The notes under the pieces: model-generated | What the model saw: the letters and a program-made list of their open reading frames with translations, nothing else | What the model was told of the DNA's origin: nothing | Databases searched by the model: none | In this document: one piece after another, positions 7,265 to 15,220 of the stretch | Layout: each line of letters opens with the position of its first letter | How positions within the stretch are numbered: position 1 is the first letter of the stretch | Program-made: the position numbers and the translations under genes | Origin: JADHLN01 sp965658435 | GTDB lineage: Bacteria > Pseudomonadota > Alphaproteobacteria > Rickettsiales > JABIRX01 | Assembly: GCA_965658435.1 (NCBI GenBank) | Contig: CBFHSE010000022.1 | Coordinates: 1-26,172 of the forward strand | DNA length: 26,172 nt | Direction of reading: 5' to 3'

Positions 7265-9232
7265 ATGGCTGATTTATTGGATAGAGCGCAAAAAGAAAAA
7301 ATCAAAGAAGCGCAAACATATGATGCTTCTGCCATTGAGGTTTTAGAAGGGTTAGAGCCAGTTCGTAAAAGACCTGGAATGTATATTGGTGGAACGGATT
7401 TAAATGCTTTGCATCATTTGATTTCTGAAGTTTTTGATAATTCTATGGATGAGGTAGTAGCTGGTTATGCTTCTAAAATAGAGGTTAAATATCTGGAAGA
7501 TAATAGGGTGGTTATTATGGATGATGGTAGAGGTATTCCAATAGATAAGCATCCTAAATTTCCAAATAAATCTGCACTAGAAGTAATTTTAACAACATTA
7601 CATGCTGGGGGTAAATTTGGTAATAAAGTTTATCAAACTTCAGGTGGTCTTCATGGTGTTGGTATTTCTGTTGTGAATGCTTTAACTAGTGAATTAATCG
7701 TGGAAGCTGTAAGAGATAATATTTTATATAGGCAAGTTTATTCAAGGGGAAAGCCAATAACAAAATTAGAACAAATTGGTGAAGTAAAAATAAAATCAGG
7801 AACTATAATTTCATTTGTACCAGATGTAGAAATTTTTAAAAATAATGTAAATTTTAGTTCTGTAAAAATATATAATTTTATTAAATCAAAAGCTTATTTA
7901 TTCAAGGGAGTTAGAGTTAATTGGGAGTCATATAAGGAATTTGAAGATGTTCCCATTAAAGAAAAAATTTGTTTTCAAAATGGTATAATAGATTTGTTAC
8001 ATGATATATCTGATGGACAACCAAAATTATTTGAAGAAGAATTTTCTGGCTCTGAAGCAGTTGATCAATTTGGTAAAATTGAATGGGGGGTTAATTGGCC
8101 AGAATTTACCAATGGGGAAATTAAAAGCTTTTGTAACACAGTGATGACTCCACTTGGTGGAACCCATGAAGCTGGATTTAGGCTTGGTATGTTAAAAGCT
8201 TTGCAAAAATTTGCTGAAATTCATAATAGAAAAAATTTAAATATTATTGTAGATGATGTATTAAATGGTTCTGTAATTGTCTTATCTTTATTTATCTCTG
8301 AACCATTATTTCAGGGGCAAACTAAAGAAAAGCTTGTATCCAGAGATGTTACTAAAAAATTAGAGGAAATCATCAAGGATAAGTTTGAGATTTTTCTAAC
8401 TCAAAATGTTAAAAATGCTAATTTATTATTAGATTATTTTGCTAGTAAGGCTCTTGAGAGGTTGAAAAGAAAAAAACAGCAAGAAGTAAGTCGTAAATCT
8501 ATTTTAACTAAATTAAGATTGCCAGGTAAATTAACAGATTGTTTAAAATCTGAAGCTCAGGGAACAGAAATATTCTTAGTAGAGGGTGATTCTGCTGGAG
8601 GTTCGGCGAAGCAGGCTAGGGATAGAAATTTTCAAGCTATTTTGCCTTTAAAGGGTAAAATATTGAATGTTGCTAGTAGCAGCAAAGATAAAATAATGGC
8701 TAATCAGGAAATTAACGATTTAAATATTGCGCTCGGATGTGGTAATGGTTTAAATTATAAGGCTGACCAACTGCGTTATGAAAAAGTTATTATTATGACT
8801 GATGCAGATGTTGATGGTGCTCATATTGCTTCTTTATTAATGACATATTTTTACCAAGAAATGCCAGATTTGGTAAAAGATGGACATTTATATTTGGCTG
8901 TTCCACCTTTATATAGAATAACAGCTGGTAAAAAAACATATTATGCTAATGATGATGCTGAAAGAGATAGAATTTTTGCTGAGTTAGAAAAAAAATATAA
9001 AAATATTGAGCTAGGTAGATTCAAAGGTTTGGGAGAAATGACACCTATTCAGCTTAAAGAAACTACCATGGATCCAGATAAAAGAATTATGTATAGGGTA
9101 GAACTCAATGCTGAGAATGCAGAGGATGCGGCAGAAAAAGTAAATATTTTAATGGGTCGTAAAGCTGAATTACGTTTTAAATTTATCAAAGAGCAGAATT
9201 ATCTTTCTGTTAAAGATTTAGAAAATATGTAA
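7265..9232 (+). CDS. parE: DNA topoisomerase IV subunit B
   Basis: This is the ATPase subunit of topoisomerase IV, which decatenates daughter chromosomes together with ParC. The GHKL ATPase domain shows SEVFDNSMDE (about residues 54-63), DDGRGIP (86-92), TSGGLHGVGISVVNAL (125-140) and the transducer lysine in QGQTKEKL. The TOPRIM domain has EGDSAGGSAKQARDR (about 440-454) and DADVDGAHIASLL (about 511-523), and the C-terminal GRFKGLGEMTPIQL is intact. I call ParE rather than GyrB for three reasons: YIGGTDLNALHH in place of YIGDTD; the ParE-type HPKFPNKSALEVILTTLHAGGKF region; and a total length of 655 aa, whereas alphaproteobacterial GyrB is near 800. It starts with ATG at 7265 and is divergent from gshA. 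No intrinsic terminator follows before the next promoter. Confidence 0.93.
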   Translation: MADLLDRAQKEKIKEAQTYDASAIEVLEGLEPVRKRPGMYIGGTDLNALHHLISEVFDNSMDEVVAGYASKIEVKYLEDNRVVIMDDGRGIPIDKHPKFPNKSALEVILTTLHAGGKFGNKVYQTSGGLHGVGISVVNALTSELIVEAVRDNILYRQVYSRGKPITKLEQIGEVKIKSGTIISFVPDVEIFKNNVNFSSVKIYNFIKSKAYLFKGVRVNWESYKEFEDVPIKEKICFQNGIIDLLHDISDGQPKLFEEEFSGSEAVDQFGKIEWGVNWPEFTNGEIKSFCNTVMTPLGGTHEAGFRLGMLKALQKFAEIHNRKNLNIIVDDVLNGSVIVLSLFISEPLFQGQTKEKLVSRDVTKKLEEIIKDKFEIFLTQNVKNANLLLDYFASKALERLKRKKQQEVSRKSILTKLRLPGKLTDCLKSEAQGTEIFLVEGDSAGGSAKQARDRNFQAILPLKGKILNVASSSKDKIMANQEINDLNIALGCGNGLNYKADQLRYEKVIIMTDADVDGAHIASLLMTYFYQEMPDLVKDGHLYLAVPPLYRITAGKKTYYANDDAERDRIFAELEKKYKNIELGRFKGLGEMTPIQLKETTMDPDKRIMYRVELNAENAEDAAEKVNILMGRKAELRFKFIKEQNYLSVKDLENM

Positions 9233-9251
9233 TTAAAAAAATATCAGTTAG

Positions 9252-9279
9252 TTGAAAATTTAAAAAGCTATTATATAAT
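9252..9279 (+). promoter_or_regulatory. Predicted strong promoter for the Bax-inhibitor-1 family gene
   Basis: TTGAAA (9252-9257), a 16-bp spacer and TATAAT (9274-9279): 11 of 12 consensus bases in the parE-BI-1 gap. The inferred start is about 23 bp before the ATG at 9309. Confidence 0.55.
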
Positions 9280-9308
9280 ATTAATTATAACTAATAATTA
9301 GGTTTTTT

Positions 9309-10016
9309 ATGGATTTATCTCGTTTTCAATCTGCGGTAAAATCTGATGCCAGATCATATGATCTAGGATTAAGAGATTTTATGATCGGTGTTTATAATAA
9401 TATGTTTGTTGGAATTGCAATAACTGCAATTGTTGCTTTATTGGTTAGCTCTTCTGCTTCTTTAATGCAATTAATTCATGCTACTCCTCTTAAATATGTG
9501 ATCATGTTTGCGCCATTTGGTATGGTTATGTTTTTTAGCTTCAAAATAAATAGTGCAGCATATTCTACATTGAAAGGTGTTTTTTACGGTTATGCGGCAT
9601 TAATGGGTGCTATGCTTTCTTATATATTTATTGTATATACAGGAGCATCAATAGTAAGAACTTTATTCATTACAGCTTCAATGTTTGGAGCTATGAGTTT
9701 ATGGGGTTACACCACTAAGAAAGATTTAACATCAATGGGGTCATTTTTATTCATGGGCTTAATAGGTATAGTTATTATGTCTTTGGTTAATCTTTTTATG
9801 AAAAGTTCAGCTATTCACTTCATGGTGTCTTTTTTAGCTATTATAATATTTGTTGGATTAACTGCTTATGAAACACAAAGTTTAAAAGCTACATATCAAA
9901 GATATGGTAATAGTGAATCAACAAAAAGAGTTGGTTTAATGGGAGCTCTTAATCTTTATATGAGTTTCTTAAATATTTTTATTCATTTATTACAATTTAT
10001 TGGAGATAGAAAATAA
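9309..10016 (+). CDS. Bax inhibitor-1 / YccA family membrane protein
   Basis: This 235-aa integral inner-membrane protein has seven predicted helices, at roughly residues 27-47, 57-75, 80-100, 105-125, 138-155, 162-182 and 208-230. The soluble N-terminus (SRFQSAVKSDARSYDLGLRDFMIGVYNNM) is characteristic of alphaproteobacterial BI-1 (UPF0005) proteins. The signature region LTAYETQSLKATYQR after helix 6 corresponds to the conserved DTQ-type segment. Family members act as pH-sensitive calcium leak channels or interact with FtsH-type proteases. The exact role here is unknown. It has its own good promoter and is followed after 3 bp by the HisZ-like gene. The nearest terminator lies inside that downstream gene, so in effect this gene's 3' end is defined there. 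Confidence 0.9.
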   Translation: MDLSRFQSAVKSDARSYDLGLRDFMIGVYNNMFVGIAITAIVALLVSSSASLMQLIHATPLKYVIMFAPFGMVMFFSFKINSAAYSTLKGVFYGYAALMGAMLSYIFIVYTGASIVRTLFITASMFGAMSLWGYTTKKDLTSMGSFLFMGLIGIVIMSLVNLFMKSSAIHFMVSFLAIIIFVGLTAYETQSLKATYQRYGNSESTKRVGLMGALNLYMSFLNIFIHLLQFIGDRK

Positions 10017-10019
10017 TAA

Positions 10020-10901
10020 ATGAGTAATATTCTACCTTTAGGATTTGAAAATTTAAAAGGTGCTTCCGCAAGGAAGCACTTTTTTATTTTGACTAAGCTT
10101 ATAAATAAATTTCAAGCTGAAGGCTATGATTTGTTTATTCCTTCGCTTCTTGAATATTCTGATAGTAATTCATCTAATAATGAATTTAAATTTGTAGATC
10201 CTTCTAATAATGAGACCATAAATATTAGATCTGATATAACTCAGCAAATTAGAAATATGGCTCAAAATTTTGCAGAACAAATTTGCTATTTTGGTGATGT
10301 TTATTATTTACAAGCTGAGTATCAATCTCATCCAAGAAAGTTAACTCAAGTAGGTTTTGAAAATTTCTCTGCATATTCATTTGAGAGAAATATCTCTGTG
10401 TTTAAACTAATATTAGATGCTTTGAATTTATTAAGAATTGATGATTTTACGCTTGTTATTTCTTTACCTGATCTTTTTAAGAAAATTTCTAAGGAAAAAA
10501 ATTATAGTGAAGATGAAATTTCTTCTTTAAGAAAAATTTTAACTGAAAAAAATATTTCAAAAATTAAAGATAGTAAATTCAGCGATTTTGGTGATTTGGT
10601 CGTACCAAATGAGCAAATTGATATATTAGATCATGAGTTACTCAAAAATTATCCAGATTATATAGCTGAAATTAAAAATATGATTAATGATATAAAGCAA
10701 ATATCTAAATCATTAAAGATAATTTTAGATCCTTTCGATTGTAAGCATTTTAAATATCATACTAATTTTGCTTTTACATTATATGCAAATAAAAATGCTA
10801 ATGTTATTGCTAGAGGAGGAGCTTTCGAAATGAAAAATAGTAAAGCAATTGGTTCTAGCTTATATGTAGAAGAAATTATGCCTTTAGTTAAAGATGTGTA
10901 A
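10020..10901 (+). CDS. HisZ-like ATP-phosphoribosyltransferase regulatory subunit homologue (class II aaRS fold)
   Basis: This 293-aa protein has the catalytic-core fold of histidyl-tRNA synthetase without its anticodon domain, as in HisZ. Family marks are ILPLGFENLKGASARK (residues 4-19), the motif-1 region AEGYDLFIPSLLEY, INIRSDITQQI matching the LRxDxTxQ block, QAEYQSHPRKLTQVGFEN (about 99-116), and a C-terminal VIARGGAFEM plus AIGSSLYVEEIMPL corresponding to the last strands. HisZ activates short-form HisG in histidine biosynthesis. No other his gene is in the window and Rickettsiales generally lack that pathway, so the protein may have another role. It is somewhat shorter than the 320-390 aa usual for HisZ. 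Codons 14-22 contain a perfect intrinsic terminator. The 3' end overlaps the convergent small RHH-like gene by 14 bp. Confidence 0.75.
   Translation: MSNILPLGFENLKGASARKHFFILTKLINKFQAEGYDLFIPSLLEYSDSNSSNNEFKFVDPSNNETINIRSDITQQIRNMAQNFAEQICYFGDVYYLQAEYQSHPRKLTQVGFENFSAYSFERNISVFKLILDALNLLRIDDFTLVISLPDLFKKISKEKNYSEDEISSLRKILTEKNISKIKDSKFSDFGDLVVPNEQIDILDHELLKNYPDYIAEIKNMINDIKQISKSLKIILDPFDCKHFKYHTNFAFTLYANKNANVIARGGAFEMKNSKAIGSSLYVEEIMPLVKDV
10060..10089 (+). terminator. Intrinsic terminator inside the 5' coding region of the HisZ-like gene
   Basis: GTGCTTCC (10060-10067), a GCAA tetraloop and GGAAGCAC (10072-10079) form a perfect 8-bp GC-rich hairpin followed directly by TTTTTTATTTT. It begins 44 bp after the Bax-inhibitor-1 gene stop, a normal distance for that gene's terminator, yet it lies in codons 14-22 of the next gene. 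This is the clearest terminator in the window. Confidence 0.8.
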
Positions 10902-11139
10902 TTTTGTTGTTATCGTTGCTTGCAAGATTTTTATTTGCTTTATCAATTAATTCGTAATCAAATTTGCTTATATAATCATTTAGGGCTGCTTCAAAAAACT
11001 GAATTCTTTTTATTTTTGCTCTATTGCATATTTTTTCAATATTTCTGTAAGTATCGAATTTTATTTTTATTTTGGTTGAAATCAGAGGTGAGTCTTTTAA
11101 TTTTTTATTGAGGCTTATAAGAGCTTTTTTTAGAGACAT
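10888..11139 (-). CDS. Small basic protein, possible ribbon-helix-helix DNA-binding
   Basis: This 83-aa protein starts one base after the murA stop, so it is translationally linked to murA. I do not recognise a named family. A short beta-like stretch TKIKIKFD (about residues 22-29) is followed by two helices separated by a turn (TYRNIEKICNRAK, then RIQFFEAALNDYISKF). That order and spacing resemble ribbon-helix-helix repressors, where the strand pairs in a dimer to contact DNA. The N-terminus (SLKKALISLNKKLK) is basic and helical; the C-terminus looks disordered. It overlaps the end of the HisZ-like gene by 14 bp on the opposite strand. The gene is probably real, from its position and coupling; the DNA-binding assignment is a guess from residue pattern. 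Confidence 0.55.
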   Translation of the reverse strand: MSLKKALISLNKKLKDSPLISTKIKIKFDTYRNIEKICNRAKIKRIQFFEAALNDYISKFDYELIDKANKNLASNDNNKITHL

Positions 11140-11140
11140 A

Positions 11141-12427
11141 TTAGTAATATTCTCTGAAAATTTTAGCTCCGCATCTGGCTAATTTTTCTTCTAATAATTC
11201 ATAGCCTCTATCAAGATGATGAATTTCATATATGGTAGTTTTGCCATCTGCAATAAGAGCCGCAATTATTAGAGCCATTGAAGCTCTTAAATCGCTTGCA
11301 TTTACTTTTGTGCCACTTAATTTGCTTGGTGATATTTTAACGTTATTATCACTTATATTTAAATTTGCGCTCATTCTTTTTAGTTCTTCAATATGCATAA
11401 AGCGATTTTCGAAAATTTTTTCATATATTGTGGAGCTATAATCTTGATTTAAAAGAGCTGCAGTAAATTGTGCTTGCATATCTGTTGGAAAGCCAGGATA
11501 TTCTGATGTTTCTATAATAAAGTTATTTTTCTTACCAGGTTCTAAATAGGATATTTCAATACCATTATTTTTCTTTTTTAAAACTCCTCCTAAAGCTTCA
11601 AGCTGTTCTTTTATTGGGGTAAAAATTTCTATGTCTAGGTTTGGAAAAAAAACTTTTCCTTCAGTAGCTATTGTGGCAACAGCATATGATCCTGCCTCAA
11701 TTCTGTCAGGAGAAATTATATAGGTTCCTCCATATAATGTTTTTACGCCATTAATGGTTATTTCTCTGTTGCTTACAGATATTTTTGCTCCTAATAATTT
11801 AAGAAAATTAATTAAATCAATTATTTCTGGTTCAATTGCGGCATTTTTAATAATTGTAGTACCTCTTGCAATTGTTGCAGCCATTATGATATTTTCTGTT
11901 GCCCCAACAGAAATTTTAGAAAACTCAATTTCATTTCCTATTAATCCTTTTTTGGCTTCTGCTATAACATAACCATCTTTTATTTCTATTTGTGCTCCTA
12001 ATTTTTCTAGAGCTTTTAAATGTAAGTCTATTGGCCTACTGCCAATTGCGCAACCCCCTGGTAATGAAACTTTTGCTTTACCATATTTTGCTAATAGAGG
12101 TCCTAATACTAAAATAGAAGCGCGCATTTTACTGACTATGCTATATTTAGCAGTTAGGTTATTGATGGCTTTAGCATCAAAGATCATTGTTTTTCCTCTG
12201 GCATCATCAATGTTACCATTTCCTCTAAATGATAATTTTACTCCAAGACTTGTAAGTAAATGTGACATTGTAGCTATATCTGTTAGGTGGGGTAGATTTT
12301 CTAAAGTGACTTTTTTGTTAGCTAAAATTGTGGCAGCCATAATTGCTAATGCTGCATTTTTAGAGCCGCTTATTTTAATTTGCCCATTTAGTTTTTTTCC
12401 ACCTTCTATAATTAATCTATTGGGCAT
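11141..12427 (-). CDS. murA: UDP-N-acetylglucosamine 1-carboxyvinyltransferase
   Basis: MurA transfers enolpyruvyl from PEP to UDP-GlcNAc, the first committed step of peptidoglycan synthesis in the cytoplasm. The sequence shows LNGQIKISGSKNAAL (UDP-GlcNAc loop with conserved Lys/Asn), the active-site loop LPGGCAIGSRPIDLH containing the catalytic Cys that fosfomycin alkylates, EAGSYAVATIATEG, EYPGFPTDMQAQF and a C-terminal HHLDRGYELLEEKL. I place the start at the ATG at 12427 (MPNRLIIEGG), matching the family N-terminus and giving 428 aa. The frame stays open to an ATG at 12457, but that would add ten non-family residues and overlap dcd. It follows dcd by 4 bp and is coupled to the small RHH-like gene. 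The presence of murA with an intact Cys indicates the organism makes muropeptides. Confidence 0.96.
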   Translation of the reverse strand: MPNRLIIEGGKKLNGQIKISGSKNAALAIMAATILANKKVTLENLPHLTDIATMSHLLTSLGVKLSFRGNGNIDDARGKTMIFDAKAINNLTAKYSIVSKMRASILVLGPLLAKYGKAKVSLPGGCAIGSRPIDLHLKALEKLGAQIEIKDGYVIAEAKKGLIGNEIEFSKISVGATENIIMAATIARGTTIIKNAAIEPEIIDLINFLKLLGAKISVSNREITINGVKTLYGGTYIISPDRIEAGSYAVATIATEGKVFFPNLDIEIFTPIKEQLEALGGVLKKKNNGIEISYLEPGKKNNFIIETSEYPGFPTDMQAQFTAALLNQDYSSTIYEKIFENRFMHIEELKRMSANLNISDNNVKISPSKLSGTKVNASDLRASMALIIAALIADGKTTIYEIHHLDRGYELLEEKLARCGAKIFREYY

Positions 12428-12431
12428 TTTT

Positions 12432-13001
12432 TTAAATTTTAGGAAGCGTAACGCCAATTTGTTTCATATATTTGCCACTTCGGTCATTATATGATGTAGC
12501 ACAAATTTTATCTGCTTTGAGAAATAAAAACTGGCAAGCACCTTCGCCAGCATATATTTTTGCCGGTAATGGTGTTGTATTAGAAAATTCTAGAGTTACA
12601 TGGCCTTCCCATTCAGGTTCTAAAGGTGTAACATTAACTATTATACCACATCTTGCATATGTGGATTTACCAACGCAAATAACTAATATATCTCTTGGTA
12701 TTTTAAAATATTCAACAGTTCTTGCTAATACAAAACTATTAGGCGGTATAATACATATATCTGTTTTTCTAGTTACAAACCCATCATTAGCAAAATCTTT
12801 TGGATCAACTATTGCTGAATCAACATTAGTAAATATTTTAAATTCATCTGAAACTCTTGCGTCATATCCGTAAGATGATACACCATAGGAAATTATTCCT
12901 TCTGCTTTTTGATTTTGTTTTTGTAAATTATCAACAAAAGGTTCAATCATTTGATTTTCTTCAACTCTTTTGATGATTTCAATATCGGAAAGTATAGTCA
13001 T
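12432..13001 (-). CDS. dcd: dCTP deaminase
   Basis: Dcd converts dCTP to dUTP and ammonia, feeding dUTPase and thymidylate synthesis. It is a homotrimer of the dUTPase fold. Recognised segments are SSYGYDARVSDEFKIF (about residues 42-57), IIPPNSFVLARTVEYFKIP (about 84-102), GKSTYARCGIIVNVTPLE with the substrate-binding Ser-x-x-Ala-Arg run, EPEWEGHVTLEFSN with the catalytic Glu, and IYAGEGACQFLF. The 189-aa length fits the alphaproteobacterial form. It is the first gene of the dcd-murA-small protein unit. A second-function dCTP deaminase/dUTPase is less likely from the motifs. Confidence 0.95.
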   Translation of the reverse strand: MTILSDIEIIKRVEENQMIEPFVDNLQKQNQKAEGIISYGVSSYGYDARVSDEFKIFTNVDSAIVDPKDFANDGFVTRKTDICIIPPNSFVLARTVEYFKIPRDILVICVGKSTYARCGIIVNVTPLEPEWEGHVTLEFSNTTPLPAKIYAGEGACQFLFLKADKICATSYNDRSGKYMKQIGVTLPKI

Positions 13002-13022
13002 TTTCTTATTTAAAGCAGCATT

Positions 13023-13050
13023 AACATAGTATAAATATATAAAAAACCAA
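13023..13050 (-). promoter_or_regulatory. Possible promoter for dcd-murA
   Basis: On the minus strand TTGGTT (13050-13045) and TATGTT (13028-13023) are 16 bp apart, about 22 bp before the dcd ATG. Each box matches four or five of six consensus bases. Confidence 0.3.
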
Positions 13051-13165
13051 CATATTTTTTAGCTCACTTGATTTGTCTTTAACATATTATTAATAAAATA
13101 TTTCTTTATGAACTTAAATGATATGAGATAATGGATTTATAATTTTATTGAAAGCTTTTCTAAAT

Positions 13166-13897
13166 ATGCTGAAAAAAGAAAATTCAGAATTTATTTTTTT
13201 GTTGTTAGCAGCTACTTTTATTTCTTCTTTAATTATTGGTAATATAATTGGAACAAGTAAGTTTGTTACTATATTTTCTTTATCTGGTGATTTAGATTTT
13301 ATACCTGAAATTCTTAAAAATTCTGCTGGAATATATAAAATGGCTGTTCCGGTGGGTATTTTAGCTTATCCTATCACTTTTATTGCAACTGATTTAATAT
13401 GTGAATTTTACGGTAAGAATAGAGCTACTAAACTAGTTTTGGTAGGATTTATTATGAATTTATTTATGCTTGTTTTATTAACATTTGGTAATTTATTGCC
13501 TAATGCTAGTGGTGTTAGTGGCAATGAATCACTTTTCTCTTCTTTATATAATTTTATGGTGGCTAATGTTATTGCCTCAATGGTTGCATATTTAATTGCC
13601 CAAAATATAGATGTAAGATTATTTCATTTTTTTAAAAGAGTAACAAAAGGAAAATATTTATGGATAAGAAATAATGGCTCAACAATGTGTAGTCAGTTAA
13701 TTGACTCTGTTTGCATATTATCAATTTTATATTATTCAAATAGTTTAGGAGAGGATATTAATTCTTTATCCACTTTGTTTATTTTAATTTTAAATTCTTA
13801 TCTGTTTAAGTTCTTTTTTGCTCTTTTTGATACGCCGATAATTTATTTTTTTCATTATATTTTAAAAAATAAATTTTCTCTTAAAGCTAGTTTGTAA
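13166..13897 (+). CDS. yhhQ: VUT-family transporter, probable queuosine-precursor uptake (YhhQ-like)
   Basis: This integral membrane protein of about 243 aa has six or so helices. The family signature is clear: VPVGILAYPITFIATDLICEF near residue 60, then FYGKNRATKLVLVGFIMNL. These match the PxGxxxYPLTFxxTDxxxEfyGkk block of VUT/YhhQ proteins, which import the queuosine precursors preQ0 or preQ1 for tRNA modification. Later pieces NVIASMVAYLIAQNIDVRLFHFFKR and GSTMCSQLIDSVCILSI also match the family. The ATG at 13166 is chosen. An in-frame TTG at 13148 would add six residues (KAFLN), with no better ribosome-binding site. The 3' end overlaps the convergent alkB gene by 11 bp. Uptake of a tRNA-modification precursor fits a metabolically reduced organism. 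Confidence 0.88.
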   Translation: MLKKENSEFIFLLLAATFISSLIIGNIIGTSKFVTIFSLSGDLDFIPEILKNSAGIYKMAVPVGILAYPITFIATDLICEFYGKNRATKLVLVGFIMNLFMLVLLTFGNLLPNASGVSGNESLFSSLYNFMVANVIASMVAYLIAQNIDVRLFHFFKRVTKGKYLWIRNNGSTMCSQLIDSVCILSILYYSNSLGEDINSLSTLFILILNSYLFKFFFALFDTPIIYFFHYILKNKFSLKASL

Positions 13898-14480
13898 CTT
13901 TCCTAAAAGTTAGATTAATTCTTTCTTTAAATTTTTCATTAGGATAAATTTTGCTGATACCATGATAGATTAATCGTGATTTTTCTTTCATAATTAAAAT
14001 ATCTCCATTTCGTAATTTTAGAGAAGAGCTTTTTTCATTTCTTTTTAGACCGCCAATTTGGAAAAGAGCATCAGCACCAATTGAAATTGATAATACGGGA
14101 TAAGAAAAATCTTCTTCATCATTATCTTGATGTAAGCCCATTTTGGCATTTTCATCATAGAGATTAATTAAACAGCAATCTGGATTTATGGTTAATGTTG
14201 TATATTTTTTCCATATATTTAATAATTCTTCAGGAATAGGAGGCCAATTTTTTTGGGTATTAGGATGAGTTTCTTGATATCGATAGCCTTTTTTATCAGA
14301 AACCCAGCCATATTTACCACAATTTGTCATTTTCACACTAAATTTATTGCCAGTTTTTGGCATTGTAGGTTGATATAATGGTGCTGCTTTAAAGATAATA
14401 TTTATCTGCTTAGTAACTTTTGAGATTAATTCTTTATTAAGAGCATTGGGGTAATATTCTAATCCTTCTTTAATTAGCAT
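13887..14480 (-). CDS. alkB: AlkB-like 2-oxoglutarate/Fe(II) DNA/RNA demethylase
   Basis: This dioxygenase reverses N1-methyladenine and N3-methylcytosine damage by oxidative demethylation. The iron-binding facial triad is visible: HQDNDEEDF (His-x-Asp, about residues 117-125) and the distal His in LIYHGISKIYP (about 172-182). The 2-oxoglutarate-binding arginines lie in KERINLTFRKV at the C-terminus. PVLSISIGADALFQIGG and GDILIMKEKSRLIYHG are typical of AlkB. The length (197 aa) is close to the family norm of about 215. It overlaps the nth gene by 7 bp, forming a repair pair that is surely co-transcribed. The N-terminal residues (KEGLEYYPNAL) correspond to the AlkB lid region. Confidence 0.9.
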   Translation of the reverse strand: MLIKEGLEYYPNALNKELISKVTKQINIIFKAAPLYQPTMPKTGNKFSVKMTNCGKYGWVSDKKGYRYQETHPNTQKNWPPIPEELLNIWKKYTTLTINPDCCLINLYDENAKMGLHQDNDEEDFSYPVLSISIGADALFQIGGLKRNEKSSSLKLRNGDILIMKEKSRLIYHGISKIYPNEKFKERINLTFRKVTN

Positions 14481-15103
14481 GTTTTTTTCTTATATTTACA
14501 TAAATCTATTATCATACAATTGTTACATTCTGGTTTTCTGGCTTTGCAAATATATCTTCCATGTAAAATTAACCAATGATGAGCATGTAATTTCCATTGA
14601 TTAGGTATTTTCTTTGTGAGTTTTTTTTCTGTTTCTAAGGGGTTTTTAGCATTAACTATGCCTATTCTATTACTAACTCTTTCTACGTGGGTATCAACAC
14701 CTATTAAAGGTTGCTTTCTAGCGCAGTTTAAAAATACATTAGCAGTTTTTCTGCCAACACCAGGCAATTTTTGTAATTCAGTGAGATCATTAGGAATCAC
14801 ATTATTCATATCAATTAATTTTTTAGATAAAGCAATAATATTTTTAGCTTTACTATTATAAAGACCGATAGTTTTAATATATGTTTTTAGGTTTTCTTCT
14901 CCAAGTGCATATATTTTTTCTGCCGAATCTGCAATTTTGAATAATTTTTCAGTTGCTTTATTAACACCTTTATCAGTAGCTTGTGCAGAAAGTACTATTG
15001 CAACTAACAATGTAAATTCATTATTAGCTATTAATTCTGTTTTAGGGTTTGGGTTGTTCTTGGCAAAAATTTCAAATATTTTATTGATATTTTCTTTCTT
15101 CAT
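14474..15103 (-). CDS. nth: Endonuclease III (DNA glycosylase/AP lyase)
   Basis: Nth removes oxidised pyrimidines and cleaves the abasic site. The helix-hairpin-helix LQKLPGVGRKTANVFL (about residues 108-123) includes the catalytic Lys, and IGVDTHVERVSNR (about 132-144) carries the catalytic Asp. The C-terminal [4Fe-4S] ligands follow the classic spacing Cys-x6-Cys-x2-Cys-x5-Cys in CKARKPECNNCMIIDLC. The length (209 aa) is normal. It starts with ATG at 15103, divergent from the prepilin gene, and overlaps alkB by 7 bp. This arrangement couples base excision and direct reversal repair. Confidence 0.96.
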   Translation of the reverse strand: MKKENINKIFEIFAKNNPNPKTELIANNEFTLLVAIVLSAQATDKGVNKATEKLFKIADSAEKIYALGEENLKTYIKTIGLYNSKAKNIIALSKKLIDMNNVIPNDLTELQKLPGVGRKTANVFLNCARKQPLIGVDTHVERVSNRIGIVNAKNPLETEKKLTKKIPNQWKLHAHHWLILHGRYICKARKPECNNCMIIDLCKYKKKTC

Positions 15104-15129
15104 TATAGCTAATATGTTGAGTGAAAATT

Positions 15130-15158
15130 TTGTATTTTTTATTGTTTTGTTATATAAT
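15130..15158 (+). promoter_or_regulatory. Predicted promoter for the prepilin-like gene
   Basis: TTGTAT (15130-15135), a 17-bp spacer and a perfect TATAAT (15153-15158). The inferred start leaves a leader of about 55 nt before the ATG at 15221. A second TATAAT-like box sits a few bases further on. Confidence 0.45.
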
Positions 15159-15220
15159 ATAATTATATATAATTTTTAATTATTTTGTGTCAAATATGAG
15201 ATATTTTGTAGTTTTTTTTA

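Noticed and set aside
7228..7272. 14-codon leader ORF overlapping the parE start
   Set aside because: It is very short and Lys/Asn-rich, without a Shine-Dalgarno. Such frames are expected by chance in AT-rich DNA.
7265..9232. gyrB
   Set aside because: The ATPase and TOPRIM motifs fit both, but the YIGGTD form, the HPKFPNKSALEV region and the 655-aa length point to ParE.
12428..12457. Upstream murA start at 12457
   Set aside because: It adds ten non-family residues and overlaps dcd. The ATG at 12427 gives the normal MurA N-terminus.
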